From Modestobacter marinus (GTDB lineage: Bacteria; Actinomycetota; Actinomycetes; Mycobacteriales; Geodermatophilaceae): 64,000 nt of DNA. Made by a program: the position numbers and the translations under genes. Below are positions 59,435 through 64,000 of this stretch, piece by piece. The notes under the pieces were generated by a model, which ran no database searches, had not been told where the DNA came from, and saw only the letters and a program-made list of their open reading frames with translations. Where the stretch lies: the NCBI RefSeq assembly GCF_019799945.1, contig NZ_JABGCH010000004.1:1-64000 (forward strand), written 5' to 3'. Numbering within the stretch: the stretch's first letter is position 1; each line of letters begins with the position of its first letter.

Positions 59435-59616
59435 GGTCGGACGTCAGGTCCCCACCCGGGGGAGCCCGTACCGGATGCCGCCGAGTCGCTGCGCGCAGCG
59501 AGCCGGGGACCCACCGCAGCACTGGGGTGAATCCCGCCTCGGGCACACGTGTGCCTGGGACGGGTAGGGCGACTTCCAACCCGAACCCGTCAGCTAACTC
59601 GGTAGGCGGCCACGGA
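59435..59616 (+). promoter_or_regulatory. ydaO/yuaA c-di-AMP riboswitch
   Basis: The 334-base leader before the transglycosylase gene carries the conserved blocks of the ydaO class in order: CCGCCGAGTC, GGGGACCCA, CAGCACTGGGGTGAATCC, AACCCGTCAGCTAAC, GGTAGGCG and GGAAG. In actinobacteria this riboswitch precedes genes for cell-wall hydrolases and turns them off when c-di-AMP is high (established for the class). Here it is followed by a secreted transglycosylase, an exact match to that context. A small hairpin GCCC/GGGC upstream may end the methyltransferase transcript. Confidence 0.9.
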
Positions 59617-59637
59617 AGATCCGGAGCCCCTCTCTTC

Positions 59638-60483
59638 ATGTCCCACCGCAACAATGCGCACACCTCGATCGAGCAGACCCCTACGACCGACGTCCACGCG
59701 CTGGATGAGGCGGAGGGCACCACGGTCGGGACCGACTCCTCGCGCCGTAGCCGGCACCGCACCCCGGCCGGCTTCCGTCGCCCCGCCATCTACCTCGCCG
59801 CCGCCGCGGCCGGCGCGATCATGGTCAACGTGCTCGCCACGAGCGAGCCCGCGGCTCTGGCCACGGCCGAGCCGGTCAGCGTCGCCGCCACCCTCGGGCT
59901 GAGCTCGCAGCAGACCGTCGTCGCCGACGGCGTCGTCGGCGAGCGACTCGGTGAGCTCGCCGCGCAGCGCAGCCAGCGGGAGGGCGAGCAGGCCGCGGCC
60001 GCCGCTGCCCAGGCTGCCGCCGACCAGGCCGCCGCCGAGGCGAAGGCCGCCGAGGAGGCCCGGCTCGCCGCCGAGGCGAAGGCCGCCGAGGAGGCCCGGC
60101 TCGCCGCCGAGGCCAAGGCCGCCGAGGAGGCTGCCGCCGCCCGGGCCGCCAAGCAGGACTCCCCGGCGCCGCGGTCCGGCAGCGTCGCCGCGTCCGGCTC
60201 CTACCAGGACTACGCGCTCTCCAAGGTCGGCGGTGACCCGTCGCAGTTCTCCTGCCTCGAGAGCCTGTGGGGCAAGGAGAGCGGCTGGAACCCCAATGCG
60301 CAGAACCCCTCCAGCACCGCCTACGGCATCCCGCAGTTCCTCAACTCGACCTGGGCCAGCACCGGGATCGCCAAGACCTCCGACCCGTACCGTCAGATCG
60401 ACGCCGGGCTGATCTACATCGACTCGCGCTACGGCTCGCCCTGCGGCGCGTGGTCGCACTCCAAGGCCAAGGGCTGGTACTGA
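59638..60483 (+). CDS. Secreted/anchored lytic transglycosylase-like protein
   Basis: 281 residues. Cytosolic N-terminus, one membrane or signal-anchor segment (IYLAAAAAGAIMVNVLA, about 51-67), an Ala/Glu/Lys coiled coil with 12-residue repeats, then a C-terminal SLT-type domain (about 200-281): FSCLESLWGKESGWNPNAQNPSSTAYGIPQFLNSTWASTGIAKT and a final IDSRYGSPCGAWSHSKAKGWY. The Glu of ESGWNP is the expected catalytic acid; the two Cys could form a disulfide. It should cut peptidoglycan glycan strands outside the membrane. Controlled by the c-di-AMP riboswitch just upstream, so wall turnover is linked to osmotic signalling. Confidence 0.92.
   Translation: MSHRNNAHTSIEQTPTTDVHALDEAEGTTVGTDSSRRSRHRTPAGFRRPAIYLAAAAAGAIMVNVLATSEPAALATAEPVSVAATLGLSSQQTVVADGVVGERLGELAAQRSQREGEQAAAAAAQAAADQAAAEAKAAEEARLAAEAKAAEEARLAAEAKAAEEAAAARAAKQDSPAPRSGSVAASGSYQDYALSKVGGDPSQFSCLESLWGKESGWNPNAQNPSSTAYGIPQFLNSTWASTGIAKTSDPYRQIDAGLIYIDSRYGSPCGAWSHSKAKGWY
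60034..60135 (+). repeat. 36-base tandem repeats in the transglycosylase coiled coil
   Basis: Units 60034-60069 and 60070-60105 are identical and encode AEAKAAEEARLA; a third unit continues with changes to about 60135. Length variation here would alter the stalk holding the catalytic domain off the membrane. Confidence 0.85.
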
Positions 60484-60502
60484 TCCAGTAGCCAGCCGAC
60501 GC

Positions 60503-60545
60503 GTGGACGAGGCCCCACCCCTGACGGGGGTGGGGCCTCGTCCAC
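60503..60545. terminator. 19-bp perfect stem-loop after the transglycosylase gene
   Basis: Arms 60503-60521 and 60527-60545 are completely complementary with loop TGACG. Among the strongest hairpins in the window, 19 bases after the stop. Confidence 0.85.
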
Positions 60546-60693
60546 GACTCGGGACGGCGGGGTCGCCGGAGTCGCGCCGGTGGTCGGAGGAACGACGACG
60601 ACATCCCGCCCCCCGCGGCACCACGTGCCGCGCGTCGGAGGACGATCGGGGACACTCCACCTGTCCACCCACCCGAGCGAGGAGCACCGACCC

Positions 60694-61293
60694 GTGGCCA
60701 AGCACCGCGCACCCGAAGGTGCCGCGACGGACTTCGATGCAGCCACCAGTGCGCTCGCCGACGTGACCGGGAAGTACTCCGTCGACGTCGCGCACACCCG
60801 CATCGGCGTCCGCGCCCGGCACGCCATGGTGACCACCGTCCGTGGGTCCTTCACCGAGTTCGCCGGGACCGCCTACCTCAACGCAGCGGACCCCGCGGCC
60901 AGCAGCGTCGAGCTGCGCATCGCGACCGCCAGCGTCGACACCGGTGTCCCGGACCGCGATGCGCACCTGCGGTCCGCGGACTTCCTGGACGTGGAGCGGT
61001 TCCCGGAGATCACCTTCCGGTCGACCGACGTCGAGCAGGTCGACGTCGAGGTCTACCAGGTCACCGGGGACCTGACGATCAAGGGCGTGACCCGACCGGT
61101 GTCGATCGACTTCACCCTGACCGGTTCCGCGCTGGACCCCTTCGGCAACCTGCGGGTCGGGTTCGAGGGCGCGCTGGCGATCAAGCGCAGCGAGTGGGAC
61201 CTGACCTGGAACACGGTGCTGGACACCGGCGGCGTGCTGGTCAGCGACCGGGTCCAGGTGGAGTTCGACGTCTCGGCCATCAAGGTCTCCTGA
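60694..61293 (+). CDS. YceI-family protein
   Basis: 199 residues, lipocalin-like beta-barrel without a visible signal peptide. ALADVTGKYSVDVAHTRIGVRARHAMVTTVRGSFTEFAGTAYL, SVDTGVPDRDAHLRSADFLDVERFPEITFRSTDVE, GDLTIKGVTRPVSIDFTLTG and a C-terminal LDTGGVLVSDRVQVEFDVSAIK are the family blocks. YceI-like barrels bind polyisoprenoids or amphiphiles; cytosolic actinobacterial ones have unknown ligands. GTG 60694 has GAGGAG about eight bases away. Confidence 0.93.
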   Translation: MAKHRAPEGAATDFDAATSALADVTGKYSVDVAHTRIGVRARHAMVTTVRGSFTEFAGTAYLNAADPAASSVELRIATASVDTGVPDRDAHLRSADFLDVERFPEITFRSTDVEQVDVEVYQVTGDLTIKGVTRPVSIDFTLTGSALDPFGNLRVGFEGALAIKRSEWDLTWNTVLDTGGVLVSDRVQVEFDVSAIKVS

Positions 61294-61378
61294 GCCGAGG
61301 GCGCGCCTGACCCGCCGATGAGTTGCGGGCGCCGGGGTGGTCTCTGACGACGAGCGCGTCGTCCCGAGGAGGCCCGGC

Positions 61379-62515
61379 ATGTCGCACCTGTCCCGGTTCG
61401 TCACCGTCTGGTCCGCCCTGCAGGCCCGGGTGCAGGACGGCCGCGTGCCCGGCTGGGCCGCCGCCGTCCGGTACCGCGGGGAGACCGAGGTCCGGGCCGG
61501 CGGCTGCCTGACCCCCGGCGGGGCCCCGGCCGGCCCGGATGCCCTGTTCCGGCTCGCGTCGCTGTCCAAGCCGTTCGCCGGGGCCCTCACCCTCGCCCTG
61601 GTCGAGGACGGCGTGCTCCACCCGGACGACCCGGTGGCTCGCTGGCTGCCCGAGCTCGCCGCGCCCCGCGTGCTGCGCACCCCCGGCGGCCCGCTGGACG
61701 ACACCCTGCCGGCCCGTGAGCCGATCACCGTCCGGCACCTGCTCACCGGCACCGCCGGGTTCGGCGGCCTCTGGGACGGCTCGCCGCTGGACCGCGCCGT
61801 CACCGCGGCCGGCATCGGTCCCGGGCCGGAGTCCCCGGACCTGGGCCCGGACGAGTACCTGGCCCGGTGGGCCGCGCTGCCGCTGGCCGCGCAACCGGGT
61901 GAGCGCTGGCTCCCCCACTGCAGCGCCGACGTCCTGTCGGTGCTGCTGGCGCGCGCCACCGGGCGACCGCTGCGGCAGCTGCTCGCCGAGCGGGTCACCG
62001 GTCCGCTCGGGCTGCGGTCCACCGGCTTCTCCGCCGTCGACCCGGCCCGGCTCACCGCGGCCTACCTGCCCGAGGACGGTCGCCTGCAGCTGCTGGACGC
62101 GGCCGACGGCCGCGCGGCCCGGCCCCCGCGGTTCGAGGGGCTGGCCGCCGGGCTGGTGTCCACGGCGGAGGACGTGCTGACCTTCCTCGGCGCGCTGGCC
62201 GACGGCGGCGCGCCGGTGCTGCGACCCGCCTCGGTCGCGGCGATGACCAGGGAGTCCCTCACGCCCGCGCAGCGCCGCAGCGCCGGCGACCTCCTGCCCC
62301 CCGGGACGTCGTGGGGTCTGCAGGTCGGGGTGGACACCGGCGGCGGAGAGCCCTGGCAGGCGGCCGGCCGGTGGGGCTGGGACGGCGGCACCGGCACCAC
62401 CGGCTGGGTCGACCCGCACCGCGACCTGGTGGCGGTGCTGCTGACCACCCGCGGCTACGGCGGTCCCGGCGACGGGACCGACTGGTTCTGGCAGGCGGTC
62501 CACCGCTGCCTGTGA
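61379..62515 (+). CDS. Serine beta-lactamase-like hydrolase (class C/esterase type)
   Basis: 378 residues, cytosolic. SxxK catalytic pair in LFRLASLSKPFAGALTLAL; the second motif position, usually YxN, reads as HCSADVLSVLLARATG, an acceptable variant in esterase-like members; ITVRHLLTGTAGFGG and WGWDGGTGTTGWVDP follow. The family includes D-alanyl-D-alanine peptidases, esterases and true beta-lactamases; absence of a signal peptide favours an esterase or unknown amidase role rather than antibiotic defence. ATG 61379 follows GAGGAGG. Confidence 0.87.
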   Translation: MSHLSRFVTVWSALQARVQDGRVPGWAAAVRYRGETEVRAGGCLTPGGAPAGPDALFRLASLSKPFAGALTLALVEDGVLHPDDPVARWLPELAAPRVLRTPGGPLDDTLPAREPITVRHLLTGTAGFGGLWDGSPLDRAVTAAGIGPGPESPDLGPDEYLARWAALPLAAQPGERWLPHCSADVLSVLLARATGRPLRQLLAERVTGPLGLRSTGFSAVDPARLTAAYLPEDGRLQLLDAADGRAARPPRFEGLAAGLVSTAEDVLTFLGALADGGAPVLRPASVAAMTRESLTPAQRRSAGDLLPPGTSWGLQVGVDTGGGEPWQAAGRWGWDGGTGTTGWVDPHRDLVAVLLTTRGYGGPGDGTDWFWQAVHRCL

Positions 62516-62518
62516 GGC

Positions 62519-63433
62519 TCAGCCCCGGCGCAGCCGGCCGAGCAGGCCACCGGCGGTGCTGAGCAGGCCGCCGGCGCCGCCGAGCGTGCGGGCCGCGAGC
62601 TGCAGGATCGGTCCGCCCGGGATGCCCGGGGCGGCCTGGACGATCGGCGTCAGGGTCATCAGGCCGGGCAGGTCGTGGATCCGCAGCTGGCGCCGGGCGA
62701 GCGCGACCACCGGGTTGGCCCGGCCGGACGCCGCGTCGAGCAGCAGGACGGCCGGGGCCTCCACCGCCGGGCCGACGGCGGCGCCGGGTGGGACGGCGTC
62801 GACGGTCCACCCGCCGTCCGCCGCGGCGAAGCGCCAGCCGCCGTCCGGGGTGGCCAGCGTGGCGCCGCCGGCGATCCCGCTCGCCGCGGCCAGCGCGCCG
62901 GTCACGTCGGCGAGTGCGGCCAGCCCCGCGCGGAGGACGTCCGGCGGTGGGGGAGCGGCTCCCACGGAGACCAGGTCCAGGCCGTGCACGGCCAGCTCGT
63001 AGGCCTGGCCGAGCACAACGCTGAGCATCGGCAGCCGGCCGACGGTGGAGACCGTCGGTGCGGTGTCGACCCAGGCCGGCTCGTCGGCCAGGTACCGCTC
63101 GGTGGCAGCCCGGGCCCGGCGCAGCGCGGCGAGGACCTCGTCCCGCGAGGCGTTCCGGTGGGCCGCGGTGACCCGGGCGTTCACCGGGTCGGGATCCGCC
63201 GGCGTGCCGGTGCCGCCGGCCCGGGCCACGGCGGTCAGGTCGGCCAGCGCCGCGTGGTCGGGCCAAGCGCCGAGGTGGACGCACACCTCGTGCGCGCGCC
63301 ACCCGGGCAGCCGGGTGGCGCGGGCCAGGTCGACCGCGGCCGCCTGCTCGAGGAACGCGTCCCAAGCGCCGAGGACCAGCCGGCCCACCTCGTCGCGCCC
63401 GGCGTCGGCCATGCCCTGGGAGGACGTCGTCAC
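62519..63433 (-). CDS. DinB/mycothiol-dependent maleylpyruvate isomerase-like protein
   Basis: 304 residues. The N-terminal 160 residues form the DinB-type four-helix bundle of the maleylpyruvate isomerase family (GAWDAFLEQAAAVDLARATRLPGWRAHEVCVHLGAWPDH, LGQAYELAVHGLDLV with metal-ligand His residues). The C-terminal part has a sterol-carrier-like look (GGWRFAAADGGWTVDAVP). Actinobacterial members use mycothiol as thiol cofactor; the reaction here is unknown. GTG 63433 or ATG 63412. It converges on the hydrolase with only three bases between stops. Confidence 0.82.
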   Translation of the reverse strand: MTTSSQGMADAGRDEVGRLVLGAWDAFLEQAAAVDLARATRLPGWRAHEVCVHLGAWPDHAALADLTAVARAGGTGTPADPDPVNARVTAAHRNASRDEVLAALRRARAATERYLADEPAWVDTAPTVSTVGRLPMLSVVLGQAYELAVHGLDLVSVGAAPPPPDVLRAGLAALADVTGALAAASGIAGGATLATPDGGWRFAAADGGWTVDAVPPGAAVGPAVEAPAVLLLDAASGRANPVVALARRQLRIHDLPGLMTLTPIVQAAPGIPGGPILQLAARTLGGAGGLLSTAGGLLGRLRRG

Positions 63434-63464
63434 CGGCCGCCCCTACCCGCGATCCGCGACCCGG

Positions 63465-64000
63465 TCACGGCTGGCCCTGCAGCAGCACCGTGCCGGCGCC
63501 GTCGAGCAGCCGGACCTCGGCGATCTGGTTCGGATCGAGGTCCGTCGCGCCGGTGACCCGGGCGTCGCGGCCGGGCAGCGTCAGCCACCGCGCGACGCTC
63601 TGCGGGTTGCCGTTCCCCGCCGGGTAGACGACCAGTTGGAGGACGCCGCCCGGCTCCTCGGGCGCGGCGGCCGGGCCGTCGTACCGGCAGACGATGGTGA
63701 TCCGGGTGCCCCAGGCGACGTCCTCCAACCGCAGGTCGCCGTCCACCGGCACGTCGGGAGCGCCCACGAGGGCGACCGGCACCCCGGCCGGCTCCGTCGA
63801 CGGCGCGGGAGCGGTCGGTGCCGCCTCGGTCGGTGCTGCCTCGGTCGGTGCCGGCCCGGTCGGCGCCGCAGCGCTCGGCGGCCGCAGCTGCTCGGTCACC
63901 ACCACGGTGCCCGCGACGAGCGCCGCCGCGGCGGCCACCCCGGCCGCCGCGACCCAGGCACGGCGGCGGACACGGTCCCGGCGCACGGCCCTGAGCAGCC
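63465..64000 (-). CDS. Membrane-anchored hypothetical protein, partial
   Basis: Open to the right edge; the frame is still coding at 64000 (LLRAVRRDRVRRRAWV), so the GTG at 63986 is probably internal. A basic stretch is followed by a membrane segment (AWVAAAGVAAAAALVAGTVVV), a Pro/Thr/Ala linker with PTEAAPTEAAPT repeats, and a C-terminal beta-rich domain of about 110 residues (VAWGTRITIVCRYDGPAAA, LVVYPAGNGNPQSVARW). The topology, an N-in anchor with an outer domain, is like many actinobacterial anti-sigma or wall-associated proteins, but no HxxxCxxC zinc motif is visible. Confidence 0.68.
   Translation of the reverse strand, partial: LLRAVRRDRVRRRAWVAAAGVAAAAALVAGTVVVTEQLRPPSAAAPTGPAPTEAAPTEAAPTAPAPSTEPAGVPVALVGAPDVPVDGDLRLEDVAWGTRITIVCRYDGPAAAPEEPGGVLQLVVYPAGNGNPQSVARWLTLPGRDARVTGATDLDPNQIAEVRLLDGAGTVLLQGQP

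Noticed and set aside
60034-60135. Repeat array considered as a non-coding element
   Set aside because: It is in frame in the coiled coil of the transglycosylase.
61379-62515. Antibiotic-resistance beta-lactamase
   Set aside because: SxxK is present, but there is no signal peptide and the second motif is a variant; an esterase-type hydrolase is more likely.

Overview
The window is a chromosomal segment of a very high-GC actinobacterium, probably of the Geodermatophilaceae (Blastococcus/Geodermatophilus/Modestobacter type). The support is GTG/ATGA start-stop overlaps, a fabG-inhA-hemH cluster, an InhA-type enoyl reductase, an actinobacterial ferrochelatase with 2Fe-2S cysteines, an RsbW/SigB-type stress switch, a Ku/LigD end-joining locus, a DinB-type (mycothiol-linked family) protein and a decayed 13E12/HNH gene. 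I see no rRNA, tRNA, CRISPR array, insertion sequence or prophage. The family-level assignment is an inference from gene content and repeats.

Layout. 1-3.5 kb: a partial DeoR-type regulator diverges from a mannitol-type PTS operon (IICB, IIA and a zinc dehydrogenase instead of a normal MtlD). 3.5-12.5 kb: a small HTH/thiamine-binding pair diverges from a purine catabolic operon (urate/xanthine permease fused to a degenerate OHCU-decarboxylase domain, xdhA, xdhB, xdhC, guanine deaminase) with a readable promoter and operator. 12.6-15.3 kb: fabG-inhA-hemH. 15.4-18.5 kb: two hypothetical genes, then NfeD and an SPFH protein. 18.6-22.7 kb: stress sigma factor, its anti-sigma kinase, topoisomerase IB, a STAS protein and a DUF5709-like protein. 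22.8-27 kb: DUF1360 gene, Ku and a LigD split into ligase and polymerase genes. 27-31.6 kb: purU, furA-katA and flavohaemoglobin. 31.7-38.4 kb: PAC2 protein, AI-2E-type transporter, PPOX oxidoreductase, SatD-like protein with a membrane partner, a DUF559-like nuclease and a MurA homologue with an Xre domain.

38.5-46 kb is more accessory in character: a helical hypothetical protein, dienelactone hydrolase, ankyrin protein, P450, a lower-GC fibre-like protein, a deleted MFS remnant, a GH13 enzyme and an MFS transporter. 45.6-52.6 kb is a minus-strand run: pxpA-pxpB-pxpC (5-oxoproline use), a MalT-type LuxR regulator, then hydrolase, CPBP protease and spermidine-synthase-like genes joined by 4-base overlaps. 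52.7-57.3 kb holds a PrmC-like methyltransferase, a HpcH-family lyase, a hypothetical protein, a broken HNH gene and another hypothetical protein. 57.4-64 kb holds a cupin, a universal stress protein, a methyltransferase, a c-di-AMP riboswitch in front of a secreted lytic transglycosylase, YceI, a serine hydrolase, a DinB-type protein and a partial membrane protein.

The most unusual items are the permease-UraD fusion whose catalytic His and Glu positions are Tyr and Asp, the Xre-MurA fusion, a family of palindromic elements placed directly at stop codons, a 32-bp palindrome that contains the stop codons of two convergent genes, and the split NHEJ ligase.
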